Origin: Flavobacterium sp. TR2
GTDB taxonomy: Bacteria > Bacteroidota > Bacteroidia > Flavobacteriales > Flavobacteriaceae
NCBI RefSeq assembly: GCF_025252405.1
Contig: NZ_CP104307.1
Location: 3,472,001-3,536,000 of the forward strand
Reading direction: 5' to 3'
Length of the DNA stretch: 64,000 nt
Position numbers and translations under genes: made by a program. This document shows positions 51,546 through 59,827 of this stretch, piece by piece. Within the stretch, counting starts at the first letter, position 1. Every line of letters begins with the position of its first letter. The notes under the pieces are model-generated. The model was not told where the DNA came from. It saw nothing but the letters and a program-made list of their open reading frames with translations, and searched no databases.

Positions 51546-53681
51546 TTAACGAACTTTTGCGTATAATTCTTTGTTCTTTTTAGCTAAGTCTTTAAACTGA
51601 TATTCTTTCTCTTTTAACACATAAGAAGCTGATTGATAATAAGAAATCGTTTGGTCGATAAGACTTTGGTTTTGAGATTTCATCGGAATTTCATCATAAT
51701 ATATTTGAAATTCAGGAGAAATTCCAGCTTTTTCATTAAGTTTCAACTGAAACTGTTTTATCTGCTGTTTTGGAGATAAAATCGTCAAAACATTATCTTT
51801 TATCAGTCCCAAATCCTGATAAGTTGCAATAAAGGCTCTAGGCTGATAATCTGGTTGAAACACATCGCGTCCAAAGAATTTGCTTTCATAATCAAAATTC
51901 AAAAGCCCAAATAATGTTGGCATAAGATCAATCTGAGACATCAGTTTGTTGTATTTCTCAGGTTTCATGTCTGGCGTATAAATTAAAGCAGGAATCCTGT
52001 ATTTGTCTAATGGCAGTTCGGTTTTTCCGGCACTAGAAGCGCAGTGATCGGCTACAATTACAAATACCGTATTCTTAAACCAAGGCTGTTTTGCCGCTTG
52101 TTTAAAGAATTGTTTCAGCGCATAATCGGTATATTTCACGCCACCGTCACGAGATTTTATGTTTCCTGGAATGTCAATTTTGTTGTTAGGATAAGTAAAA
52201 GGCCTGTGGTTGCTTACAGTCATGATGTGATTAAAGAAAGGCTTGTTTTCTTTAGCTTCACCATTCATAACTTTGATTGCCTTATTGTACATATCTTCAT
52301 CGCAGACTCCCCATACATTTGAAAAAGTGATTTCATTTTCAGCAAAACTCGATTTGTCAATTATTTGATAACCATTACCAGTGAAAAAATCCTGCATATT
52401 ATCAAAAAAAGCATCTCCGCCATACATAAACTTCACATTGTAGCCTTTTTTAAGGAAAACAGATCCTGTTGAGAATTTATTTTTATTGTCTTCTCTTTTT
52501 ACAACACTTTCGCCAGCAGTAGGTGGCAAACATAAGGTTACAGCTTCAAGACCGCGAACTGTACGGTTTCCTGCGGCATATATATTGGTAAAGAGCAAGC
52601 TTTTTTGCGCAAGACTGTCTAAGAATGGCGTAATGTTCTGTTCGTTTCCATACATTTTCATGAAATCGGCACTTAAGCTTTCAATAGTAATTAGTACCAC
52701 ATTTTTGCGCTGTTCCAAAGAATCTTCTTTAATTTGGCGCAATGTATTTTTTCCTGAAATAGCAGGGAAGTCTTGTTTTAATAAAGCAAAAGCTTTTTCG
52801 TTAGGAATTGTTTTGTAGAATTTAAAATAATCCAATTTGTTATTCTGGAAAGCCAGATAGAATTTATAGATTCCGTTTGATTGAAGTTCGTTAACAAAAA
52901 CATTTTTCGAATTTTCTGTTTTGGCTAATTCAGGAATGGCCAATAGTGAAAAAATAAATAAAACAGCATACAAAGCCGAAATTTTTAGTTTTTCATTAAA
53001 AGAAGGAATCTCATCTATATAATTTCTAGATTTCTTGATAATAAAATAAGTAATGGTTCCGGTAATGAGAAACAAAGCAGAGAATATCGGAACAACAGGA
53101 TAAGACTGCATGATGTTTCCGATTACTTCATTGGTGTAAATCAAGTAATTAACAGCTATGAAATTGTATTTTACGCCAAACTCATTCCAAAAGAAGAACT
53201 CACTGATTGCATTTTGCAGAATCAATAAAACGTATAAAAAGATCACAAAAGCAAAAAGCCAGAATCTAATTTTGTCTCTGTGCTTTGGAAGAAAAAGAAA
53301 AAGTGAAAACAAAATTGTTTTTATCAAAACAAAAATCAAAACGATTTTAGGCAAAGCGCCACCGTATTCATCAAAAATACTTTTTCCAGAAGCTATATAG
53401 ATTAAAAGCGCTAGAAAACCTGCCAGTATAATATATCCGTATGGTTTGTTATATTTTGAATTTGAAATAAAAATAAGATAAAGCCACAAAAACGCCGAAG
53501 CCAGTACAAATACTAAAGAATCTGACAGCAAGCCAAAAGAGAATATTTTTAAGCTTTCTGCAAAAGTGAAAGAACTTTGGGTAATGGGATGAAAAAGCAA
53601 TACCAATCTAAGCGTGAAACTTACAATAAAATACAGTAAAGCAAGATTGTAGAAAGGAGAAAGTTTTTTGTGAAAGTTCAT
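51546..53681 (-). CDS. LTA-synthase-family phosphotransferase (sulfatase fold)
   Basis: 711 residues. About five to six N-terminal membrane helices (to about 250) are followed by an extracytoplasmic sulfatase/alkaline-phosphatase-fold domain. It has VVLITIESLSADF (Glu334), the likely nucleophile Thr374 in NRTVRGLEAV, MTVSNHRPFTYP and the metal ligands in VFVIVADHCASS. The family transfers phosphoglycerol or phosphoethanolamine groups to surface polymers. Gram-negative members modify glucans or lipids, and lipoteichoic acid itself is not expected here. It is divergent from the two-component system at 53882. Confidence 0.88.
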   Translation of the reverse strand: MNFHKKLSPFYNLALLYFIVSFTLRLVLLFHPITQSSFTFAESLKIFSFGLLSDSLVFVLASAFLWLYLIFISNSKYNKPYGYIILAGFLALLIYIASGKSIFDEYGGALPKIVLIFVLIKTILFSLFLFLPKHRDKIRFWLFAFVIFLYVLLILQNAISEFFFWNEFGVKYNFIAVNYLIYTNEVIGNIMQSYPVVPIFSALFLITGTITYFIIKKSRNYIDEIPSFNEKLKISALYAVLFIFSLLAIPELAKTENSKNVFVNELQSNGIYKFYLAFQNNKLDYFKFYKTIPNEKAFALLKQDFPAISGKNTLRQIKEDSLEQRKNVVLITIESLSADFMKMYGNEQNITPFLDSLAQKSLLFTNIYAAGNRTVRGLEAVTLCLPPTAGESVVKREDNKNKFSTGSVFLKKGYNVKFMYGGDAFFDNMQDFFTGNGYQIIDKSSFAENEITFSNVWGVCDEDMYNKAIKVMNGEAKENKPFFNHIMTVSNHRPFTYPNNKIDIPGNIKSRDGGVKYTDYALKQFFKQAAKQPWFKNTVFVIVADHCASSAGKTELPLDKYRIPALIYTPDMKPEKYNKLMSQIDLMPTLFGLLNFDYESKFFGRDVFQPDYQPRAFIATYQDLGLIKDNVLTILSPKQQIKQFQLKLNEKAGISPEFQIYYDEIPMKSQNQSLIDQTISYYQSASYVLKEKEYQFKDLAKKNKELYAKVR

Positions 53682-53726
53682 CGGATTAATTTTTTTACAA
53701 AATTAATTTCGAATCATTAATGTGAG

Positions 53727-53781
53727 ATTAAGTTAAACTTTTACCTTACTTAATATTAACTTAATGTTTGCTTAAGATACT
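53727..53781 (+). promoter_or_regulatory. Five phased 11-bp repeats: candidate response-regulator box
   Basis: Consecutive 11-mers start at 53727 (ATTAAGTTAAA), 53738 (CTTTTACCTTA), 53749 (CTTAATATTAA), 53760 (CTTAATGTTTG) and 53771 (CTTAAGATACT). Most share a CTTAA-like start. Tandem 11-bp direct repeats are the known layout of OmpR/PhoB-family binding sites. The box lies just upstream of the promoter of the response-regulator gene and in the divergent spacer with the LTA-synthase-like gene. Confidence 0.5.
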
Positions 53782-53806
53782 ATTTTTCTCTATTTATTGG
53801 CACATC

Positions 53807-53840
53807 AGACTATTTCTCAGGGCTAAATTATCTATCTTTG
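53807..53840 (+). promoter_or_regulatory. Promoter of the two-component operon
   Basis: TTG (53807-53809), a 23-bp spacer and TATCTTTG (53833-53840) fit the -33/-7 pattern. The start codon is 42 bases downstream. Confidence 0.55.
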
Positions 53841-53881
53841 AATTGAAAAAATGAAATTCAAATTTTAATCAGATACGATAA

Positions 53882-54544
53882 ATGCATATTTTAATAGTTG
53901 AAGACGAAGTAGGAATTGTTCAATTTCTAAAACAAGGTTTGCAAGAAGAAGGCTATCAAATCACTACTGCAGGTGATGGCTCTAAAGGTTTTGAACTGCT
54001 TCAAGAGCAAAAATTTGACTTAATTCTTTTAGATTGGATGCTGCCAAAAATTAACGGTCTTGATTTATGCAAGGCGATAAGAGTTAAGGATCAAACTACA
54101 CCGATTATCTTTTTAACTGCAAAAGATACAGTTCAAGAAACTATAGAAGGCTTAAAAGCTGGGGCAAACGATTACATCAAAAAACCTTTTAGCTTCGAGG
54201 AACTGGTTGAGCGAATTAAAGTTCACTTTAGAAATAAAAAACAAACCGAAACTCTGACGCTTGGAAACATTACGATGGATTTATCCAGACATATTGTATT
54301 AAAAGGAGAAGAAGAAATTTCGCTTACACAGCGTGAGTTCGAATTGCTGGCTTATTTAATTCAGCATAAAGGTAAAGTCTGCACAAGAAATCAGATTTTA
54401 AGAGACGTTTGGGAAATCAATTTTGAGTATGATACAGGCGTTATTGATGTTTTTATGAATGCAATTCGAAAAAAGCTGAATCTTAAAATTGAGGAAGACT
54501 ATATAAAAACCATCCGAGGCATTGGATATATTGCCAATGATTAG
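53882..54544 (+). CDS. OmpR-family response regulator
   Basis: 220 residues. The receiver has acidic residues at VEDE (7-9), phosphoacceptor Asp51 in LILLDWMLP, the Thr of FLTAKD (about 80) and Lys in YIKKPFS. The winged-helix DNA-binding domain (about 122-220) has EISLTQREFELLAYLIQHKG and VFMNAIRKKLN...IKTIRGIGYI. The kinase gene overlaps its end. The 11-bp repeats upstream suggest autoregulation. The signal is unknown. Confidence 0.94.
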   Translation: MHILIVEDEVGIVQFLKQGLQEEGYQITTAGDGSKGFELLQEQKFDLILLDWMLPKINGLDLCKAIRVKDQTTPIIFLTAKDTVQETIEGLKAGANDYIKKPFSFEELVERIKVHFRNKKQTETLTLGNITMDLSRHIVLKGEEEISLTQREFELLAYLIQHKGKVCTRNQILRDVWEINFEYDTGVIDVFMNAIRKKLNLKIEEDYIKTIRGIGYIAND

Positions 54545-55949
54545 CCCAATGACATCCTTATCTTTTAAAAACAGAATAGCGTTAAATTATATAGTCGGAA
54601 CAGGACTGTTGGTTTTAGCGGTCTTTTCTGCTATTTATTTTATTGTGAAACTTACGGTTTACAATCATATTGATGAGAATTTGAATATTGAAATTCAGGA
54701 TCATTTAAAAGAGTTAAGAATAGAAAAAGGTGCTGTAGTGTTTATGGATGCCGAAGAATGGGAGGAAAGAGAGCATAATTCGGTAGATGTAAATCCTATT
54801 TTTGTTCAGTTTTTAGATTTGAACAAAAAAATTATCGAAAAATCGCCTAATTTAAAAAATGAGAAACTCGTTTTTCATGAAAGCAAAGAGCATTTTAACC
54901 CATTTGACGCTAAATTATTAGGGAATAAAATTCGCCAGATACAAGTTCCGCTTCACGTGCATGAAAAGAAAGTCGGTTATCTGATTATTGCCATGTCGCT
55001 TTCAGATTCTTCAAAAGTGTTGGATAATCTGATGGATACTTTATTGATTACTTTTCCCATTATTCTGCTTATTTTGTTTTTTCTGGCCAGATTTTATGCC
55101 GGGCGAAGCATCAAGCCAATAAACAGCATTATTCAGACATCGAAGATTATTACGAAAGATAATCTTAAAGCGCGCATTCCATTGCCAAAAACAAGAGACG
55201 AATTATTTACGCTTTCTAAAACCATCAATAATTTATTGAACCGAATTGAAGATGCAATAGAACGTGAAAAACAATTTACATCTGACGCTTCACATGAGCT
55301 TAGAACACCGCTTACGGTAATTAAAGGAACACTTGAAGTATTGATTCGTAAACCACGTAATAACAAGGAGTACGAAGAGAAGATAAATTATTGCATTAAT
55401 GAAGTGGATCATTTGAATTCTCTTGTAGACCAGCTGCTTATGATGGCTCGTTTTGAGAACCAAAAGCAGAATATTCTCAAAGAAAATATATATCTAAATT
55501 CGGTGATTTTAGATGTTCTGAAATTGAATACAGAGAAAATTAAATCTGGAAAAATAAATGTGATTTTAGATGCCTCAGAAGAGTTTTACATTTATTCTGA
55601 CCATTATTTAACAGTAACTATTCTTCGAAATATCATTTCAAATGCTGTAAAATACTCAAAGCCTGACAGTACGGTTAGAATTTCATTATCAAGAGAAAAC
55701 CAGAAGATAATCTGCAACATTTTGGATCACGGAATAGGAATTGCCAAAAAAGATCTCGAATCTATTTTGAATCCTTTTTTCAGATCAGATTCTTTAAATC
55801 ATTCAGAAATTAAAGGAACAGGTCTTGGATTGTTTATTGTAAAACGAATGACCGATCTGCTTAAAATTAAATTTAAAATTGAAAGTGAAATTGGGGTCGG
55901 AACTAAAGTTTTACTGGTTTTTGAAGAATATGACAATTCGTTAAAGTAA
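54537..55949 (+). CDS. HAMP-domain sensor histidine kinase
   Basis: The start is taken at ATG 54537, which overlaps the response-regulator stop (ATGATTAG); an ATG at 54549 is also possible. It has 470 residues: two membrane helices (about 12-33 and 163-184) around a periplasmic sensor part, HAMP (about 186-235), the H-box SDASHELRTPLTVIKG, and the ATPase boxes NIISNAVKYS (N), DHGIGIAKKDL (G1) and GTGLGLFIVKRM (G2). It is a typical EnvZ/CusS-like kinase. Coupled translation with the regulator ensures equal output. Confidence 0.94.
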   Translation: MISPMTSLSFKNRIALNYIVGTGLLVLAVFSAIYFIVKLTVYNHIDENLNIEIQDHLKELRIEKGAVVFMDAEEWEEREHNSVDVNPIFVQFLDLNKKIIEKSPNLKNEKLVFHESKEHFNPFDAKLLGNKIRQIQVPLHVHEKKVGYLIIAMSLSDSSKVLDNLMDTLLITFPIILLILFFLARFYAGRSIKPINSIIQTSKIITKDNLKARIPLPKTRDELFTLSKTINNLLNRIEDAIEREKQFTSDASHELRTPLTVIKGTLEVLIRKPRNNKEYEEKINYCINEVDHLNSLVDQLLMMARFENQKQNILKENIYLNSVILDVLKLNTEKIKSGKINVILDASEEFYIYSDHYLTVTILRNIISNAVKYSKPDSTVRISLSRENQKIICNILDHGIGIAKKDLESILNPFFRSDSLNHSEIKGTGLGLFIVKRMTDLLKIKFKIESEIGVGTKVLLVFEEYDNSLK

Positions 55950-56022
55950 TTTTAAAATCATTAAGTAAAATGCCGTTCAAAACGATTTTTAACAATAAAC
56001 TTCTGTTAAGTTAAAATAAAAA

Positions 56023-56054
56023 TTGCTTTTTAATTATTTTATCTATTATATTTG
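56023..56054 (+). promoter_or_regulatory. his operon promoter
   Basis: TTG (56023-56025), a 21-bp spacer and TATATTTG (56047-56054) fit the Bacteroidota -33/-7 pattern. The transcript would start near 56060. Confidence 0.65.
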
Positions 56055-56089
56055 CAACCGAATCAAAGAAGTAAAAAACAAAACAAATC

Positions 56090-56149
56090 ATGATTTCAAT
56101 TCAATTACATCATCATCATTTACATTATTGCTCTCAAGCGATGTGTTAA
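56090..56149 (+). CDS. hisL: his leader peptide
   Basis: ATG to TAA, 19 residues: MISIQLHHHHLHYCSQAMC. Five of 19 codons are His (CAT), four of them in a row, directly before the alternative hairpin segments. This composition is expected only in a histidine attenuator peptide. Confidence 0.88.
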   Translation: MISIQLHHHHLHYCSQAMC

Positions 56150-56176
56150 TGGTATGCGTGTAAATCATCATATTTT

Positions 56177-56209
56177 AAAACCCGTTTGAGTACATCAAAC
56201 GGGTTTTTT
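56177..56209 (+). terminator. his attenuator terminator
   Basis: AAAACCCGTTTGA (56177-56189) pairs perfectly with TCAAACGGGTTTT (56195-56207) around a five-base loop and is followed by T's. It stands between the leader peptide and hisG. Confidence 0.9.
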
Positions 56210-56261
56210 AATTCAAGCTCTCTTTGTACTCAAACTATTAATTTAACAAACAACTAAAAAA

Positions 56262-57119
56262 ATGAGTACTTTAAAAATTGCAATTCAAAAATCGGGTCGT
56301 TTAAACGAAGACAGCATTCAAATTCTAAAAGACTGCGGTATTTCAATCAACAACGGAATTGACCAGTTAAAAGCAGAAGCTTCAAATTTTCCTCTTGAGG
56401 TTTTATACCTTAGAAACTCTGATATTCCGCAGTATTTAATTGACGGAGTGGTAGATTTAGCTATTGTTGGCGACAATCTTTTGGTAGAAAAAGGAAAAGG
56501 AATTGAAGTGGTTCAGAAATTAGGATTTTCAAAATGTAAAGTTTCTGTTGCTGTTCCTAAAACCTTCGAATACAATTCGGTAAAAGATTTAGCGAATCTT
56601 CGTATAGCAACATCTTACCCAAATACAGTTACCGAATATTTCAATAAATTTGGTTTAACTGTAGATATTCATCAAATTTCTGGTTCTGTAGAAATTGCGC
56701 CAAATATTGGCCTTGCAGATGCGATTGTAGATATCGTTTCAAGCGGAAGCACTTTATTTAAAAATAACCTAAAAGAAGTTGAAGTTATTTTGAAAAGTGA
56801 GGCTGTTTTAGCTGTTTCGCCAAAAGTTTCTCCAGAAATCCAAAAACACATTGATACTTTAAAGTTTAGAATTCAAGCGGTATTAAGAGCAAGAAATTCG
56901 AAATATATTTTAATGAACGTTCCAAACGACAAAATTGAAGCAGTTGGAAAAATCCTTCCGGTTCTGAGAAGTTTAACCGTTCTTCCTCTAGCTCAAGAAG
57001 GTTGGAGCAGCGTTCACTCTGTAATTGATAAAGATACTTTTTGGGATGTAATAGATCAGTTAAAAGAAGTAGGAGCCGAAGGAATTTTAGTTTGCCCAAT
57101 TGAGAAAATGGTTCTTTAG
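56262..57119 (+). CDS. hisG: ATP phosphoribosyltransferase, long form
   Basis: 285 residues, so the long form that carries its own C-terminal regulatory (PII-like) domain (about 210-285) and needs no HisZ. The catalytic part shows IAIQKSGRLNEDSI, the PRPP-binding segment DIVSSGSTL (about 158) and VDLAIVGDNLL. HisG starts histidine synthesis by joining ATP and PRPP and is inhibited by histidine. It is the first gene after the attenuator, so flux is controlled both by transcription and feedback. Confidence 0.97.
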   Translation: MSTLKIAIQKSGRLNEDSIQILKDCGISINNGIDQLKAEASNFPLEVLYLRNSDIPQYLIDGVVDLAIVGDNLLVEKGKGIEVVQKLGFSKCKVSVAVPKTFEYNSVKDLANLRIATSYPNTVTEYFNKFGLTVDIHQISGSVEIAPNIGLADAIVDIVSSGSTLFKNNLKEVEVILKSEAVLAVSPKVSPEIQKHIDTLKFRIQAVLRARNSKYILMNVPNDKIEAVGKILPVLRSLTVLPLAQEGWSSVHSVIDKDTFWDVIDQLKEVGAEGILVCPIEKMVL

Positions 57120-57150
57120 GGCTTTGCCCGCTTTAGGCTTTAAGCAATAT

Positions 57151-57189
57151 GCTTTAAGCTAAAAAGACAAAGTTAATAAAGCTTAAAGC
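57151..57189. repeat. Inverted repeat in the hisG-hisD spacer
   Basis: GCTTTAAGCT (57151-57160) pairs perfectly with AGCTTAAAGC (57180-57189). Further gctttaagc/gcttaaagc/cctatagc words fill the spacer 57120-57236. Confidence 0.75.
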
Positions 57190-57236
57190 CTATAGCTTAT
57201 TGCCTATAGCAAAATAAGCATAAAGCATAAAAAAAA

Positions 57237-58535
57237 ATGAATAAAATAGACAATCCAAAACCAGAAAACTGGTCTGAAATATTAAAAAGACCGACTAAAA
57301 CTGTAGATGATATCGAATTTACGGTAAAAGAAATTTTTAAAGAAGTTCAAAGAAAAGGTGACGAAGCCGTTGCAAAATATACTTCAATTTTCGACGGAAT
57401 TTCATTAGATAATTATGAAGTTTCACAAGCAGAGATTGAAGAAGCGATTAGTTTGATTCCGAACGAATTGAAAGAAGCAATCGAATTAGCGAAAAGTAAT
57501 ATTTATAAATTTCACAACGCTCAAAAAACAGACCGCGTTTCTGTTGAAACGATTGAAGGAGTGAGCTGCTGGCAGGAAAAAAGACCAATTCAAAAAATTG
57601 GATTGTATATTCCCGGCGGAACCGCGCCTTTGTTTTCAACGGTTTTAATGCTGGCTGTTCCTGCTGAAATTGCGGGTTGCAAAGAAATTGTTTTATGTTC
57701 TCCGCCAGATAAAACAGGAAAAATTAATCCGGCGATTTTATACGCGGCAAATTTATGTGGTGTTACCAAAATTTTAAAAGTGGGCGGAATTCAGGCGATT
57801 GCCGGAATGACATTTGGAACTCAATCTATTCCGCAGGTTTATAAAATTTTCGGGCCAGGAAATCAATTTGTTACGGTGGCAAAACAATTGGCGACTCAGT
57901 TTGGTGTGGCGATAGATATGCCGGCAGGACCTTCAGAGCTCTTGATTGTAGCCGATGATTCAGCTGTTCCAGCTTTTGTAGCTTCAGATTTATTGTCTCA
58001 AGCCGAACACGGAACTGATAGTCAGGTAATTTTAGTTTCGACTTCTAGAAAATTAATTGCTGAAGTAGAAAAAGAAGTTCAATCACAGTTAGAAGTGCTT
58101 CCTAGAAAAGCGATTGCAGAAAAAGCGATTGAAAATTCAAAATTGATTTACGTCGAAAATGATCAAGTTGCTTTGGATTTAATCAACGAATATGGCCCTG
58201 AACACTTTATAATCTGCTCAGAATACGATGATTTCTATTGTAACGGAATCGTAAATGCAGGTTCTGTCTTTATCGGAAATTACACTCCAGAAAGTGCTGG
58301 AGATTATGCTTCGGGAACCAATCACACTTTGCCAACAAACGGTTACGCAAAGAATTACAGCGGCGTAAATCTGGATAGTTTTATGAAATCGATGACATTT
58401 CAGAAAATTTCAGAAAAAGGAATTCAAAATATAGGGAAAGCAATCGAGCTTATGGCTGAAGCCGAAGGTTTGCAGGCGCATAAAAATGCTGTGACCTTAC
58501 GTCTGCAGTCCTGCGAGGTTTCTAAAACCTCGTAG
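57237..58535 (+). CDS. hisD: Histidinol dehydrogenase
   Basis: 432 residues. It shows IQKIGLYIPGGTAPLFSTVL, VGGIQAIAGMTFGTQ, FGPGNQFVTVAKQ and DMPAGPSELLIVAD. The zinc ligands and catalytic residues are in LLSQAEHGTDSQV, GPEHFII and ASGTNHTLPTNG. It oxidises histidinol to histidine in two NAD-dependent steps. The last residues (about SCEVSKTS) and the stop codon are encoded by the left arm of the inverted repeat at 58510-58599, so the native end may be replaced. Confidence 0.97.
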   Translation: MNKIDNPKPENWSEILKRPTKTVDDIEFTVKEIFKEVQRKGDEAVAKYTSIFDGISLDNYEVSQAEIEEAISLIPNELKEAIELAKSNIYKFHNAQKTDRVSVETIEGVSCWQEKRPIQKIGLYIPGGTAPLFSTVLMLAVPAEIAGCKEIVLCSPPDKTGKINPAILYAANLCGVTKILKVGGIQAIAGMTFGTQSIPQVYKIFGPGNQFVTVAKQLATQFGVAIDMPAGPSELLIVADDSAVPAFVASDLLSQAEHGTDSQVILVSTSRKLIAEVEKEVQSQLEVLPRKAIAEKAIENSKLIYVENDQVALDLINEYGPEHFIICSEYDDFYCNGIVNAGSVFIGNYTPESAGDYASGTNHTLPTNGYAKNYSGVNLDSFMKSMTFQKISEKGIQNIGKAIELMAEAEGLQAHKNAVTLRLQSCEVSKTS

Positions 58536-58599
58536 GTCTAGATTTACGATTTAGAAACTTAATAAATTAATGCCTACAAGGTTTTAGAAACCTTTCAGG
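58510..58599. repeat. Inverted repeat overlapping the end of hisD
   Basis: Arms 58510-58536 and 58573-58599 match at 24 of 27 positions, with a 36-base loop. Each arm itself contains AGGTTT...AAACCT and is a small palindrome. The left arm contributes the last eight codons and the TAG of hisD. The wording is that of the 'aaggttttagaaacct' elements common in flavobacterial intergenic DNA (from memory). Confidence 0.85.
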
Positions 58600-58614
58600 A
58601 ATAAAGAAAATACA

Positions 58615-59664
58615 ATGAATACTTTCGATATAAATACAATAACACGTGAAAACGTAAAATCATTAAAACCATATTCGTCGGCAAGAGATGAGTTTGAAGA
58701 TTTTGATACCGCTGAGATGATTTTTCTGGATGCAAACGAAAATCCGTTTCAGAATGGTGTAAATCGTTATCCAGACCCGCAGCAGAATTCGGTTAAAGCG
58801 ATTTTAGCTAAAAAGAATAATACAAAACAAAGCCAGATTCTGTTAGGAAACGGAAGTGATGAAGTTTTGGATTTACTTTTCAGAACTTTCTGCGAACCTA
58901 ACAAAGACAATATTATTTCGCTGCCACCAACCTACGGAATGTATGGCGTTTTGGCGAATATTAACGCAGTTGAAAACAGAGAAATTTTACTTTCGAGAGA
59001 CTTTCAGCCTCAGGTCGAAAAGATTTTGGAAGCTGTTGATGAAAACACCAAAATCATCTTTTTATGTTCGCCGAATAACCCAACAGGAAACTCTTTCTCG
59101 GATGAAAGTGTCGTTAAATTGCTTCAAAATTTTAAAGGTTTGGTAGTCATTGACGAAGCTTATATCGATTTTTCAGACAAAGAAAGTTGGCTGACCGAGA
59201 TTGATGAATATCCTAATTTAGTGATTACGCAAACACTTTCAAAAGCGTATGGTCTGGCTGGAATTCGTTTAGGAATTTGCTATGCTTCAGAAGAAGTAAT
59301 TTCAATTTTAAATAAAATCAAGCCACCTTATAACGTAAACGAATTAACGCAGCAAAGAGCAAAAGAACGTTTGCAGGATTCTGAAAAAATAAAACAGGAA
59401 ATAGCTTCTATTATAGAACAAAGAGAAGAACTGCTTAAAGTATTACTTGAGGTAAGTTTCGTTGAAAAAGTATATCCAACAGAAGCCAATTTCATTTTGG
59501 CAAAAGTTGATGATGCCAACAAAAGATACGATCAGTTAATCGAAAAAGGAATTGTTATTCGTAACAGAACAACTCAGCCTTTATGCGAAAATTGCCTTCG
59601 TTTTACGATTGGAACAAAAGAAGAAAATGCAGTTGTTATAAAAGAATTGAAGCTATTGAATTAA
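58615..59664 (+). CDS. hisC: Histidinol-phosphate aminotransferase
   Basis: 349 residues of fold-type I aminotransferase. It shows FLDANENPFQNGVNRYPDP, LLGNGSDEVLDLLFRTF, CSPNNPTGNSFS, VIDEAYIDFS and the PLP lysine in TQTLSKAYGLAGIRLG. It transfers the amino group to imidazole-acetol phosphate. hisB follows in the same operon after a repeat-rich spacer. Confidence 0.96.
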   Translation: MNTFDINTITRENVKSLKPYSSARDEFEDFDTAEMIFLDANENPFQNGVNRYPDPQQNSVKAILAKKNNTKQSQILLGNGSDEVLDLLFRTFCEPNKDNIISLPPTYGMYGVLANINAVENREILLSRDFQPQVEKILEAVDENTKIIFLCSPNNPTGNSFSDESVVKLLQNFKGLVVIDEAYIDFSDKESWLTEIDEYPNLVITQTLSKAYGLAGIRLGICYASEEVISILNKIKPPYNVNELTQQRAKERLQDSEKIKQEIASIIEQREELLKVLLEVSFVEKVYPTEANFILAKVDDANKRYDQLIEKGIVIRNRTTQPLCENCLRFTIGTKEENAVVIKELKLLN

Positions 59665-59670
59665 AATATA

Positions 59671-59812
59671 GCCACAGATTCGAATGATTAAAATGATTTC
59701 TTTCTGTGTGTGATTTTTAGCCACGAATTACGCGAATTTCCACTAATTAAATTCGTGATAATTTGTGTAATTCGTGGCAAAAAAAATAATTATAATCTGT
59801 GCAATCTGTGGC
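59671..59812. repeat. Nested inverted repeats in the hisC-hisB spacer
   Basis: The outer pair GCCACAGATT (59671-59680) and AATCTGTGGC (59803-59812) is perfect. The inner pair GCCACGAATTAC (59720-59731) and GTAATTCGTGGC (59767-59778) is also perfect. The two pairs are different but similarly worded, which looks like one element sitting inside another. The inner type also occurs at 20084-20161. Confidence 0.85.
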
Positions 59813-59827
59813 AGAAAAATATAAACT

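Larger units (their letters stand above)
55950..56261 (+). promoter_or_regulatory. Leader region of the histidine operon (attenuator)
   Basis: The 312 bases hold, in order, a promoter (56023-56054), a leader peptide ORF with five His codons (56090-56149), and a terminator (56177-56209). CTCAAGCG (56133-56140), inside the leader ORF just after the His codons, can pair with CGTTTGAG (56183-56190) in the left arm of the terminator (eight pairs, one G-U). ATTTACA (56118-56124) can also pair with TGTAAAT (56159-56165). Ribosomes stalled at the His codons leave CTCAAGCG free, so the terminator cannot form; ribosomes that reach the stop codon cover it, and transcription ends. Confidence 0.85.

Noticed and set aside
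51546..53681. True lipoteichoic acid synthase
   Set aside because: The family motif fits, but a Gram-negative flavobacterium has no lipoteichoic acid; the name is kept at family level.
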